Part shown: positions 18,412 through 26,670 of the stretch, in pieces
How positions within the stretch are numbered: the first letter of the stretch is position 1
Layout: every line of letters starts with the position of its first letter
Source: JANNPJ01 sp965200525
GTDB lineage: Bacteria > Actinomycetota > Actinomycetes > Actinomycetales > Kineosporiaceae
Reading direction: 5' to 3'
Assembly: GCA_965200525.1 (NCBI GenBank)
Contig: OZ241368.1
Span: 4,836,001-4,900,000 of the forward strand
DNA: 64,000 nt
Made by a program: the position numbers and the translations under genes
Notes under the pieces: generated by a model
What the model was told of the DNA's origin: nothing
The model's input: the letters and a program-made list of their open reading frames with translations, nothing else
Databases searched by the model: none

Positions 18412-18576
18412 GTGACCGCGATGATCGGGTACGCACTGGCGACCGCGGCCGAGGAGACCGAGAAGCAGCGTCACCTGCCCCTGCCGCCGTGGGGCTTCGC
18501 CCTGATCGCGATGGCCCTGTTCTTCACGCTGTTCGCCGTCACCTGGTCGTTCCGCAGCATCGGTACCCGGCACTGA
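18412..18576 (+). CDS. 54-residue single-span membrane protein upstream of nadD
   Basis: A short gene starting at the GTG at 18412 (or the ATG at 18421) behind GAGAGGACTG and ending in TGA at 18574-18576. The protein has a charged N-terminal part (AEETEKQRHLPLPPW) and one clear transmembrane helix (GFALIAMALFFTLFAVTWSF) with a short basic tail. Small proteins of this type are commonly found directly upstream of nadD in actinomycetes; their role is unknown. It lies 45 bases upstream of the nadD start and is probably co-transcribed. Confidence 0.75.
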   Translation: MTAMIGYALATAAEETEKQRHLPLPPWGFALIAMALFFTLFAVTWSFRSIGTRH

Positions 18577-18620
18577 CCACCGGCCCCGAGTTACCGGCCC
18601 GCCCGCGGCGGGTCGGGGTG

Positions 18621-19202
18621 ATGGGCGGCACCTTCGACCCGGTCCACCACGGCCACCTGGTCGCGGCCAGCGAGGTCGGCAGCCGGTTTGACTTGGACGA
18701 GGTGATCTTCGTCCCGACCGGTCAGCCCTGGCAGAAGACCGACCGCGAGGTCTCACCGCCCGAGCACCGCTACCTGATGACCGTGATCGCGACCGCCTCG
18801 AACCCGCGGTTCACGGTCAGCCGCGTGGACATCGACCGCCCCGGCCCGACGTTCACCACCGACACCCTGCGCGACCTGGCCGCCGAGCGCCCCGAGTCCG
18901 AGCTGTTCTTCATCACCGGGGCCGACGCGCTGGCCCAGATCCTGTCCTGGAAGAACGCCGACGAGCTGTTTCGCCTGGCCTACTTCATCGGGGTCACCCG
19001 GCCCGGGCATCGGCTGGAGAGCACCGGCCTACCGGCCGATCGGGTGAGCCTGTTGGAGGTGCCGGCGATGGCGATCTCGTCGACCGATTGCCGCGAGCGG
19101 GTGCAGCACAGCCAGCCGGTCTGGTACCTGGTGCCCGACGGCGTCGTTCAGTACATCAACAAGCACGGATTGTACGCGGCGCCCGGTGTTGGGCAGGCAT
19201 GA
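18621..19202 (+). CDS. nadD: nicotinate-nucleotide adenylyltransferase
   Basis: A 193-residue enzyme that joins ATP and nicotinate mononucleotide to form deamido-NAD in NAD biosynthesis. The nucleotidyltransferase signature MGGTFDPVHHGHLVAASE (GXFXXXHXGH) is at the N-terminus, FVPTGQPWQK and the FFITGADALAQILSW block follow, and AISSTDCRERV is the C-terminal ISST/SR adenylylation motif. The frame is open far upstream but homology begins at the MGGTFDP block; a GTG at 18618 is an equally good start. It lies in the conserved order small membrane protein, nadD, rsfS, histidine phosphatase, which looks like one operon. Confidence 0.92.
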   Translation: MGGTFDPVHHGHLVAASEVGSRFDLDEVIFVPTGQPWQKTDREVSPPEHRYLMTVIATASNPRFTVSRVDIDRPGPTFTTDTLRDLAAERPESELFFITGADALAQILSWKNADELFRLAYFIGVTRPGHRLESTGLPADRVSLLEVPAMAISSTDCRERVQHSQPVWYLVPDGVVQYINKHGLYAAPGVGQA

Positions 19203-19214
19203 GAGGGTAGTCCG

Positions 19215-19787
19215 GTGACTGCCTCCGACCATGCCATAGAACTCGCGATCGTTGCCGCCCGCGCGGCGTCCGGCAAGCTGGCCAGCGACGTCGTCGCCAT
19301 CGACGTCAGCGACCACCTGGTGATCACGGACGTGTTCGTGCTCGCCTCCGCGCCGAACGACCGCCAGGTCAAGGCCATCGTCGAAGCGGTGGAGGAAGGC
19401 CTGAACAAGGTCGGCTCCAAGCCGATCCGCCGCGAGGGCGAGCGCGACGGCCGCTGGGTGCTGCTCGACTTCGGCGAGATCGTCGTCCACGTGCAGCACG
19501 CCGAGGAGCGCACCTACTACTCGCTCGAGCGGCTCTGGAAGGACTGCCCGACCATCCCGCTGCCGGAGGACGTCACCAACGCCAACGAGGCGCCCGGCGG
19601 CATCGTGTGGCCGAGCGATGACGCTGCCGAGTCGATCCTGGCCGGGTCCGTGCCCGCCGACGGTTCTGATGGCTCGGCCGAGTTCGATGACTTGGACGAC
19701 GTCGATGACTCGGGCGACGCTGACGACTCGGTCCATGCGGTGTCCGGCGACTCGGTGTCGGGCGTGCCCGGCGCCTCGGGGGCGTGA
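19215..19787 (+). CDS. rsfS: ribosomal silencing factor RsfS
   Basis: A 190-residue protein. Residues about 1-120 are the RsfS/Iojap domain: DVVAIDVSDHLVITDVFVLA, PNDRQVKAIVEAVEEGL, GRWVLLDFGEIVVHVQ and TYYSLERLWKDCP. RsfS binds uL14 on the large ribosomal subunit and blocks subunit joining in stationary phase or starvation. The last ~65 residues are a low-complexity Asp/Ser tail (DDLDDVDDSGDADDS), longer than in most homologues and probably disordered. It follows nadD by 12 bases and overlaps the next gene by four bases (GTGA). Confidence 0.93.
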   Translation: MTASDHAIELAIVAARAASGKLASDVVAIDVSDHLVITDVFVLASAPNDRQVKAIVEAVEEGLNKVGSKPIRREGERDGRWVLLDFGEIVVHVQHAEERTYYSLERLWKDCPTIPLPEDVTNANEAPGGIVWPSDDAAESILAGSVPADGSDGSAEFDDLDDVDDSGDADDSVHAVSGDSVSGVPGASGA

Positions 19788-20392
19788 GCACCCGGCGGGT
19801 GATCCTGCTGCGGCACGGGCAGACCACGTACAACGCCGAAGCCCGCTTCCAGGGCCAGACCGACGTGCCGCTCGACGAGGTCGGCCTCAAGCAGGCCGAG
19901 GTGGCCGGCGTGCGCCTGGCCGAGATCCTGGCCGACCAGCCGGTGAAGATCATGTCGTCCGACCTGCGTCGGGCCAGCTCGACCGCCGAACCCCTGGCCC
20001 GGTTGCTGGGGGCTGACGTCACGCCTGATCCGCGGCTGCGGGAGATCTACGCCGGCCAGTGGGAGGGCCTGCTGCGCGAGGAGATCGTCGCCCAGTGGCC
20101 GGACGAGTACACCGCCTGGCACCGCGGCGAGAACGTCCGCGTCGGCGGGGGAGAGACCCGCTCCGAGGCCGGCGCCCGCGCGGTCGAGGCCATCGTCGAG
20201 GCCGAGAAGTCGATGGACGACGGCACCCTGGTCTGCGTCTCGCACGGCGGCGCCCTACGCGCGGCTATCTTCCAGCTCATCGGGGCCGAGGGCTGGCCCT
20301 GGAACGGCCTGGAAGGGCTGCGCAATGCCCACTGGAGCGAACTGCAGCACACCCCGCGCGGCTGGCGCCTGAGCAGCTACAACGTCACCTGA
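19784..20392 (+). CDS. histidine phosphatase family protein (phosphoglycerate mutase-like)
   Basis: A 202-residue cytoplasmic enzyme. The catalytic RHG motif is in VILLRHGQTTYN (His phosphorylated during catalysis), the second Arg is in SSDLRRASSTAEPLA, the acid Glu in LREIYAGQWEG, and the second His in LVCVSHGGALRAAI. It resembles phosphoglycerate mutase-like phosphatases acting on small phosphorylated metabolites; the substrate is unknown. The GTG at 19784 overlaps the rsfS stop. It is the last gene of the nadD block and is followed by tRNA-Ala and a terminator. Confidence 0.9.
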   Translation: MSTRRVILLRHGQTTYNAEARFQGQTDVPLDEVGLKQAEVAGVRLAEILADQPVKIMSSDLRRASSTAEPLARLLGADVTPDPRLREIYAGQWEGLLREEIVAQWPDEYTAWHRGENVRVGGGETRSEAGARAVEAIVEAEKSMDDGTLVCVSHGGALRAAIFQLIGAEGWPWNGLEGLRNAHWSELQHTPRGWRLSSYNVT

Positions 20393-20527
20393 CGGTGTCT
20401 GTTGCACCGGTCGTCGGACGTCGATCGGCGCGCCGAGGGGGACCCGATTTGAAGTCCACCCCCCGTGCTGGGATAGACTCGCCTAGCTTCGCAAGGAGGT
20501 CGCACACGCGGTCTGCTTCGGAGAGGC

Positions 20528-20600
20528 GGGGCTGTGGCGCAGCTGGTAGCGCACCTCCATGGCATGGAGGGGGTCAGGAGTTCGAATCTCCTCAGCTCCA
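20528..20600 (+). tRNA. tRNA-Ala (anticodon GGC)
   Basis: The acceptor stem GGGGCTG (20528-20534) pairs with CAGCTCC (20593-20599, one G-U). The D arm GCGC-AGCTGGTA-GCGC, the anticodon arm CCTCC-ATGGCAT-GGAGG with anticodon GGC at 20561-20563, and the T arm AGGAG-TTCGAAT-CTCCT all fold. Discriminator A is at 20600; CCA is not encoded. Such 3' ends are common attachment sites for actinomycete integrative elements, and a decayed conjugative element lies 2 kb downstream. Confidence 0.95.
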
Positions 20601-20605
20601 CCGAG

Positions 20606-20634
20606 GAACGCCCAGGCCGCTGGCCTGGGCGTTC
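20606..20634 (+). terminator. strong hairpin terminator after tRNA-Ala
   Basis: A perfect 13-bp inverted repeat (GAACGCCCAGGCC, loop GCT, GGCCTGGGCGTTC) followed by a T-rich TCTTGTTTG stretch, six bases after the tRNA. It closes the nadD/tRNA transcription unit. Confidence 0.85.
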
Positions 20635-20839
20635 TCTTGTTTGCGTAGTGCGAGTCCCTTCCGGTTCGGCGGACAAACTTGCTCAGACCGTCGCCTGAGC
20701 GCGGTTCCCCGATCTGACGGCGACAGATGCGGACGGGCCCGGCATCACGATCCTGCCATCTGTGCTTCGCTGTCGGTCGAGCCGATGTCCTCACGGCGCG
20801 TCACACAACCTGGGACGAGAGCCCTCGGTACTGTCGCTT

Positions 20840-20988
20840 ATGGCCTACACGGCGAAGATTCTGAGCGTTCTCATCGCCTCGCCCGGCGATGTATCAGCCA
20901 GTCGCAACACGATTCGTGACGCGATCTTGGCTTGGAACAGCGGACCTGTCAGCCAGAAGTATGGCACAAAGCTTGAGCCTCTAATGTG
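20840..20988 (+). pseudogene. N-terminal fragment of a conflict-type (DUF4062-like) protein, cut off by an IS
   Basis: Starting at ATG 20840 the frame reads MAYTAKILSVLIASPGDVSA, then SRNTIRDAILAWN and a KLEPLMW strand, the opening of proteins with the SPGDV-xxER strand-helix unit found in DUF4062/TIR-like N-terminal domains. After MW the sequence departs from the expected WETHAVP-type continuation and runs into the 3' end of the ISL3-family element. I find no continuation on the other side. It is a truncated gene. Confidence 0.5.
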
Positions 20989-22625
20989 GATGACGAGCTG
21001 TCGGAGTTAGGTCGAGGCCTGCTCGGCCGTAGGTCTTGCGTTTGATCGTCTTGATTCGGTTGATGTGTCCTTCGACGGGTCCGGAGCTGTGCGGCAGGGT
21101 CAGGCCGGCGCGGACGGCGTCGTAGTCGGCGAGCAGGCCGCGGACGAAGGAGTGCAGTTCAGGATGCTGGTCAGCTTGAACAGCGCGGATCCAGTCGTTG
21201 AGGTGCTCGCCGGTCCGGGTGGTGAGCATGACCGCGAAGTCTCGGACGTGGTTGGCCAGGGAGTCCAGGTGCGGGCTGGCCTGGTGGACGTCGGCCAGGG
21301 CGCTCGTTTCGGTGTCGCTGAGGTCTTCTGGTCGGGTGCAGATCCATCGGGTGACTTGACGGTTGCTCGGAATCTTCGGCCGCTGGAGGGTGAAGACCTG
21401 AGTCAGGCCGCCTTCGTCCTGGGCGGCGCGCGGTGGCCGTAGGTAGTCGCGGACAGTGGTTGCGCCGCCGGTGTAGCCACGCTCCCGCAGGAGCTGGAGC
21501 ATGACGGCGGCGTTGGTGACGCCGTTGGCCCACTGCTGGTGGATGAATTCGTCGTGGGTGTCCAGGGCTCGGCCCCGGGAGATGCGTCGACCGTGATCGA
21601 GATCGGCCGCGCTGCTGGTTCGAGCGAAACGGCGAACGGTTGCCCGGGACAAGCCGGTCCGGCGCATGACGTCGCGCAGGCTGCACCCCTGGTCCAGGAA
21701 GTCGTGGACGGTCTGCCATCGCTGTTCGTTGCGGATCTGCAGCCCGGTTGACTCTGTATCGGTCGCCCGCCACTTTGCAGGCGCGGCGAGAGACTCGACC
21801 TCGGCGGCACCGGCGTGCGGCTGGGCATCAGACACGTTGAATGGGAGGTGCTTCCAGCAGGAGCGGTGTCGTTTCACGGCTCGTTCGACGTGTTCAGCGA
21901 GGTTGTGCCACAAGTGCCATCGGTCGGCGATTTGTACTGCTTCGGGCACTCTTTGGGCGGCTGCTTGGGCGTAGGCGCCGGCGCGGTCACGGCAGATGAT
22001 TGGCGTCGGCGGCGTTCTGGCGTAGCCAGCTCGCAACGGTGTCCCGTTCCCGGTCCGGTAGCAGTTCCACGGGTCTGCGGGTCTGAAGGTCGATCAGGAC
22101 AGTGCCGTAGACGTGCCCGCGGCGCGCGGTGAAGTCGTCGACGCCGACGATGTCCAAGGCCGGTGCCGGTGGTTGCGGAAAGGCCCGGATCAGGCGCAGC
22201 ACGGCGCCTCTGCCGCTGGGCAGGCCGAGCCGCTCGGCGAGACGGGCGCCGGCACGTCCAGCCAGGACGGGGCCGATGTCGGCCAGCATCCGCGAGGCCG
22301 GCACTGTTCGCCGGGCGTGAGCGCTGGTCAGGTCGGGGACCTGCTCAGCGAACGTCTTGGCTGAGCAGGCCGGGTTGTCGCAACGGAAGCGACGCACGTC
22401 CAGCCGGACACTCACGCTGCGCCCGGCGACGGGCAGGTCGACCAGGGTCCGGCGATACCGGCCATGCACGCGGGTCGAGCGCATCTGGCATCCGGGGCAT
22501 TCACTGCCCGGGTCGCGTGCTTCCGCGGTGATCGCCACGCCGCGGCCGGACGACGAGACCTCCAGCAGCCGGATCTGACACAGATGGGGAAGGAGTGACT
22601 CAATATCGCTACACCAAAAGATCAT
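20981..22625 (-). mobile_element. ISL3-family insertion sequence with frameshifted transposase
   Basis: The transposase starts at 22625 and has the ISL3 zinc-finger head (CPGCQMRSTRVHGRYRRTLVDLP, then CDNPACSAKTFAEQ with the second CxxC) and the DDE domain start VGVDDFTARRGHVYGTVLIDL. Near 22010 one base appears to be missing: the frame SWLRQNAADA gives way to TPIICRDRAGAYAQ. The remainder (20981-22036) has the helical insert, a second HTH (CSLRDVMRRTGLSRATVRRFA) and the final SGPVEGHINRIKTIKRKTYGRAG with the catalytic Glu. The element is therefore probably inactive in this copy. It separates the DUF4062-like fragment from the SCO6880-like fragment. I could not define its terminal inverted repeats. 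Confidence 0.85.
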
Positions 22626-22689
22626 GGTCGCGGCGCGCGGCTAAAGAAGCAGGCGCGCCGTCACGAACCATCTCAAACCATTACAAAAA

Positions 22690-23424
22690 GTGAGCCAGAG
22701 CCAACTGTCAACCGTCGTTGACATGGCCCAGGCGCGCAGTTCGAAGACGAGGGTGAGGCGGGTCTGGGTGCCTGCGGCGAGCGCGGGTGAGGTATCGACC
22801 AGGTTGTTCATCAGCTCGCAGTCCAGCGGGGCCAGGGTGCTGATCCGTCGCTGGACGGCTTCCCGGAGTCGGGTTCCCGGTGAAGGAGGGGTCTCGACGG
22901 TGATACTGATCCAGGCGATTTCGGTTCGTCGTCCGAGGTTTTCGAGCCAGCGTTCCCAGCGGCGATGGCGACGTCGTGCTCGATGGCGTCGGTGAGGTCG
23001 ACCGCGGTGGAGGCCAAGTCGAGGCTGACGGCGATCCGGCGGACACGGGGTTGGTGGATCGCTCCGTAGGCCCGGCCGCTGCTCTGGACGGCGATCATCC
23101 GGGTGTCGACCAGGGGGCCGGGTAGCCGCCACCGGCTGGGGGCGATGGCGGTGAAGGCGGTGGTGCCGTTGGTGGTGGCCCGGTGCCAGCGGGCCTTGGT
23201 GAGGATGAACTCGAGGGCGGTGCTGCCGCCGATGCGGACGGCGGACACTCCGGTGACGGCGAGGCAGGCGCCGAGGACGGCGAGGCCGGTTCGGGGGTAG
23301 GTCTGCATGACGGCGAGGCCGGTGAAGTAGGCGATGACGGCGAGCAGGGCGCCCTTCCATCCGACGCCGCGGATGCTGAGGCGCTGAGGCCGTAACCAGT
23401 TGCCGTAGAGACGTCCTGAGTCAC
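22690..23424 (-). pseudogene. SCO6880-like conjugation protein, frameshifted and 3'-truncated
   Basis: The conserved text is spread over frames. Right after a GTG at 23424 one base is missing (GTGACTCAGGA then CGTCTCTACGGC), giving RLYGNWLRPQRLSIRGVGWK and two membrane segments (ALLAVIAYFTGLAVM, LAVLGACLAVTGVSAV), then WRLPGPLVDTRMIAV and VSLDLASTAVDLTDAIEHDV. Near 22960 a second one-base loss moves the sense to RRWERWLENLGRRTEIAWIS, which ends near ELRAWAMSTTVDS at the ISL3 boundary. SCO6880-type proteins (~480 residues) belong to the conjugative apparatus of actinomycete integrative elements. Both frameshifts and the lost C-terminus mark it as dead. Confidence 0.7.
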
Positions 23425-24431
23425 TGGCCGTCCTTTCCGAAGGTGACCGACGTGGTGAAGGCTGATGACACGGACGACGCCGCGCCGATGGCTGCTCCGG
23501 CCGGCAGGGCAGCGGCGGCCCCCACGGCGGTGGTCGCGGCGGCTTGGCCGGACCGGCCAGCCATCTGGGCTCCGGCAACGCCAATGCTGGAGGCGGTCCC
23601 GAGGGTGCCGAGGGCGGCGCCGGAACCCATGGGGGCGGCGTTAACGGCGAAGGTGACCAGACTGAGCATTGCCGGCAGGGCGAAGATCGCGGCGATCATC
23701 ATGCACACGCCGCTGGCCAAGGCCTGAACGCCATTGGCCTGCCCGATCAGGGTGAGACCGAGGTAATAGATCAGGGCGGCGGCCGGCATGACGAAGAAGA
23801 ACGCGAGCAGCCAGCCCGTGACCTTGGGTAGCCAGAACACGCTGCCTCGGCTGAACTGCCCGGCCGCGGCCAAGGGGAGGACGGCAGTCAGGACCAGGAT
23901 CGCACCGTCCCGGAACAGCATCATCAGGTACTGGATCGCCGCGGAGAGTAGCAGGACGCTGGCCCAGAACGCGACGATCAATGATGACGCCGTCGGCAGG
24001 TCGAGCAGGTGGGTGATGCGGTCGCCGACGTCCTTGGTCGGGACGGCGGACAGCAGGCCTTTCGCGAGCTCGGTGCTCCAGGTCTGTAGGGCGGCGACCA
24101 CCGGTATGGACCCGGCCGCGGTGACGCCGAACATGATGAGGCCGCGGGGGATGTCGGCGAGCCATGAGGTCCCGCCGCCGAGAACGCCCCCGCCGACGGC
24201 GGCCAAGACGGCGAGCACCGCGACCGGGACGGCGATCCAGGCGGTGACGTAGTTCTGCGTGGTGTGAACCACCGCGGTGTTCAGGTTGAGCGCCGGGGTG
24301 GTGGTCCACCAGCCGAACAGGGTAGTCACCATCTGCCCGGCGGCGGTCTTGACCATGTCCGCCAGGCCACCCCAGAACGAGTCGACGGCGTCACCGACGC
24401 AGTCCTGCGGGGTGAGACAGATGGCCATCAT
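23421..24431 (-). CDS. conjugal transfer polytopic membrane protein, TrbL/VirB6-like
   Basis: A 336-residue integral membrane protein with an extracytoplasmic N-terminal part containing CLTPQDCVGDAVDSFWGGLA and about six hydrophobic helices between residues 60 and 265, then an Ala/Gly-rich tail (AAALPAGAAIGAASSVSSAF). This is the pattern of TrbL/VirB6-type inner-membrane channel proteins of actinomycete conjugative elements, encoded next to SCO6880-type proteins. The ATG at 24431 overlaps the stop of the upstream gene (ATGA) and the stop overlaps the start of the SCO6880-like gene, so it belongs to one operon. Unlike its neighbours, this gene is intact. Confidence 0.75.
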   Translation of the reverse strand: MMAICLTPQDCVGDAVDSFWGGLADMVKTAAGQMVTTLFGWWTTTPALNLNTAVVHTTQNYVTAWIAVPVAVLAVLAAVGGGVLGGGTSWLADIPRGLIMFGVTAAGSIPVVAALQTWSTELAKGLLSAVPTKDVGDRITHLLDLPTASSLIVAFWASVLLLSAAIQYLMMLFRDGAILVLTAVLPLAAAGQFSRGSVFWLPKVTGWLLAFFFVMPAAALIYYLGLTLIGQANGVQALASGVCMMIAAIFALPAMLSLVTFAVNAAPMGSGAALGTLGTASSIGVAGAQMAGRSGQAAATTAVGAAAALPAGAAIGAASSVSSAFTTSVTFGKDGQ

Positions 24432-25157
24432 GAGGCGCCACCCGTGCCCAGCCCGAGGTTGTCGTAGCTGCGCAAGCTGGACGGGTAAAGGTTGCCCAGG
24501 GACCGGGCGACGCTGCGCCAGTCTCCCCAGCCCGGGGCGATGAGCCGCCAGTCACCGTCCTGCCAGCTGAGCTCCAGTAGATGGGAAACCAGGCCGAGGG
24601 TTTTGCCATCTCCGGCGACGAGGATCTGAACGGAGACGGTGCTCGGGGTGGTCTTACCGAGCTGGTAGCCAGCGATCCAACCGTCGGTGGAGCGGATCGG
24701 CTTACCGTCGCGGACGCCGGCGGCTTGGGCGGCCTGGTCGTAGGCCTGGCGGGTAAGTCGGGCCAGGCCATGGTGGCCTCCCCGGTGACCTGTTCGGTGA
24801 TGGTCGGCTCGAACGTGGCCGGGCCGGTGAACGGAAACGTTCGGACCAGCAGTTGAGCGGCTGCGATGGCGGCGCTGCTGGCCGTGTGGGCGAAGCAGGA
24901 CGCCCGGGTCTCGGTCAGGCAGAACGGGCCAGCCGTCTGGGACATCGGCAGATCCATCGCGTCGAACACGCGCCAGGAAGCGTCCCGGCCCGGCCGCGGA
25001 GCAGTGATGATCCCGGGCGTCGGGCTAGCAGTAATTGCCGTCCGTGGGCTCACGACCACAACGGTGTGGGTGGAGCGTGCCGCTGGTTGGACACGAGCCA
25101 GCCGGCGACGATGAGCGTGATGACGACGCCGATGACCTTCCAGCGTCTGCGGAGCAT
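24428..25157 (-). pseudogene. membrane-anchored conjugal transfer protein, frameshifted
   Basis: An N-terminal anchor MLRRRWKVIGVVITLIVAGW starts at 25157 and ends in LVSNQRHAPPTPLW. Near 25056 the sense shifts to VVVSPRTAITASPTPGII and runs through a periplasmic-type domain (CLTETRASCFAHTASSAAIA). Near 24765 it shifts again to LTRQAYDQAAQAAGVRDGKP, WIAGYQLGKTTPSTVSVQIL and ends LRSYDNLGLGTGGAS, with its TGA overlapping the next ATG. Single-span proteins with this layout accompany SCO6880 genes in actinomycete conjugative elements. Two frameshifts make it a pseudogene unless they are sequencing errors. Confidence 0.65.
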
Positions 25158-25200
25158 GCTCTGGCGGCGGGCGGTACGGGGAACGGGCGATGGTCAGGCA

Positions 25201-25476
25201 TCAGGACACCGCCCGGTTCACGATGGCGACCGCACCGGACACGACACCGGCGCGGACCGGGGCGAGCAGCAGTTGCTTGGCGGCGTCACTGGATCCGCCG
25301 TGCGGACGGACTTCGATCGCGCAGCGGGCGCCGGCCGCGATCGCGGCCAGACCGCACATCGCGTAGGCCAGCCACCTGCCAAAGGCGTAGACCACGCCGA
25401 CAGCGTCGGCGACTCCGGGCGGGGCTGCAGGTGCGGGGTTCGGGATCGCGGCGATCACCGAAAGGACGTGAAGCAT
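25201..25476 (-). CDS. small two-span membrane protein of the conjugation operon (VirB2/TrbC-like)
   Basis: A 91-residue protein starting at ATG 25476 behind a strong AGAAGGAG ribosome binding site. It has an N-terminal hydrophobic leader (MLHVLSVIAAIPNPAPAA), one helix around WLAYAMCGLAAIAAGARCAI and a C-terminal GVVSGAVAIVN helix, like pilin-sized VirB2/TrbC proteins encoded first in such operons. It appears intact. A palindrome-containing promoter region (25485-25525) lies directly upstream. Confidence 0.6.
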   Translation of the reverse strand: MLHVLSVIAAIPNPAPAAPPGVADAVGVVYAFGRWLAYAMCGLAAIAAGARCAIEVRPHGGSSDAAKQLLLAPVRAGVVSGAVAIVNRAVS

Positions 25477-25484
25477 TCGGATCT

Positions 25485-25525
25485 CCTTCTACGTATATAC
25501 AGACCGTACGGTCCCTAGTATTTAA
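25485..25525 (-). promoter_or_regulatory. promoter/operator region with palindrome GACCGTACGGTC
   Basis: A perfect 12-bp palindrome (25502-25513) lies upstream of the small conjugation gene. On the minus strand the region also contains TAGGGACCGT (25508-25517), which recurs upstream of the gene at 36825 (36775-36784), and an AT-rich GTATATAC stretch that could be a -10 region. It may be the control site of the element's transfer operon. Confidence 0.4.
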
Positions 25526-25611
25526 ACATGACATACCGGAGATGGATAGGGGCGTTGAGGTTCGCCCCGCTACGGCCGAGCCCCGCGAGGTCTTGAAAGG
25601 GAAGAGCTGGG

Positions 25612-26057
25612 ATGGCTGAGGACGACGACGCGCTGGCCGCGCTCGTGCTGGTCTAGGAGCTGCGTGCGGAGCGGGATGAGGACCGGATGCTGCTGGAGGA
25701 GCTACAGGTCGCCCTGACCAGCGCCATTCGGCCGTCCGCGCAGGAGACGGTGTATCCGTACTGGGTCAGCCGGGTGGATCAGTGGCTGACCGCGCGGGTG
25801 TCACGCCGGCCGCAGCGAGTGCATTGGTGCCATCAGTACGCCGAGCATCCGGAGGTGGCGGACCGGCCCGAGGCGTTGTGCCACGCCGGGGGGTGCGGTG
25901 GCCAGACTCACGGCCCGGTTGGGTTGGTCTCGGGACGGGTTCGATCACCAGTTGGGCGTGATCACTGCCGACGACGGACCGTTCAGGAAGTGCTCAGCCA
26001 ACGAAGGCCAGCACCGCTGCAGCGCTGCCTTCGGGGACCTGGGACAGCCCTCAGGTC
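25612..26057 (+). pseudogene. DUF4913-type protein, broken by an amber stop and a frameshift
   Basis: From ATG 25612 (ribosome binding site GAAAGGGA) the frame reads MAEDDDALAALVLV, hits TAG at 25654, and continues in frame as ELRAERDEDRMLLEELQ, then YPYWVSRVDQWLTARVSRR and WCHQYAEHPEVADRPEAL. Near 25890 the sense moves to a frame reading FDHQLGVITADDGPFRKCS. The order (VxxYLxxxV-xWL, then WC-xWWxHPEA-xRLEALWxA, then a final GPFxxC-x-H) is that of DUF4913 proteins common on actinomycete plasmids and integrative elements. Role unknown. It is divergent from the conjugation operon. Confidence 0.55.
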
Positions 26058-26670
26058 GCTTCAGTTTCGCGGATCCCGGCAAGGGCCATCCGGCGGACTG
26101 AACAGGCCTTGGTCGTCCCCGACCAAGCGACCCATTCTGAATCCGATCAACTCGACATACGGAGCGCAAGTGCGGGCTTTCTCCAGGCAAACGCTCGCCG
26201 ATGACGCATCGGCCGCCTGCAGTGACTAATCTCGGCCGCAGCAAGCTCAATTCGCCACACCGCTCGGCGAGCCGCGACCACAGACGACCTGCCCCTCCAG
26301 ATATTCGGGCATTCAAGGGTGAGGTTGAGGAAGACCTGAAGGTTCATCTCGGCAAGAGGGTGTTGGCGCTGGTTGGCCTCTTCGCCCGAATGGCCGGGCG
26401 AGCTGCCAACCATTCCTGCTGGTTCTGTCCAGCCCTACCGAGAACGACGGAGCCCCGCCCCGGCTTCATCCGTTATCGGATGAAGGTCGTCGCCGCCAGA
26501 GGTTCGAGCCGCGTCACCAGAAGTGGTGCGATGCTGGCACCATTGTTCGGGTGAGCCAGCAGGTGGCTGGCCGCCGGAACTGGGGAGGCGATGGCCGTGC
26601 GCAGAATCAAACATCACAACATTATGTTCCTGCCCGCAGAACCCTCGCCCAACTGGCACACTGCCAGTCC
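26058..26670. other. gene-free stretch before the Fxs locus
   Basis: About 600 bases. The open frames lack ribosome binding sites and motifs. The only distinct structure is a 9-bp hairpin at 26464-26485. This is the junction between the decayed conjugative element and the RiPP locus, and promoters for the latter should lie at its right end. Confidence 0.4.
26464..26485. repeat. 9-bp inverted repeat (CTTCATCCG-TTAT-CGGATGAAG)
   Basis: A perfect 9-bp stem with a 4-base loop about 190 bases upstream of the AAC(3)-like gene. It lacks a T tract, so it could be an operator or attenuator and not a terminator. Confidence 0.45.

Noticed and set aside
17826..18620. N-terminal extension of the nadD frame
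   Set aside because: The extension is antisense to the glycosyltransferase and passes through the small membrane gene in another frame; NadD homology begins at MGGTFDP.
17350..18756. 468-residue minus-strand frame overlapping the glycosyltransferase
   Set aside because: Pro/Arg-rich shadow in another frame of the GT2 gene; the true product is 17334-18305.
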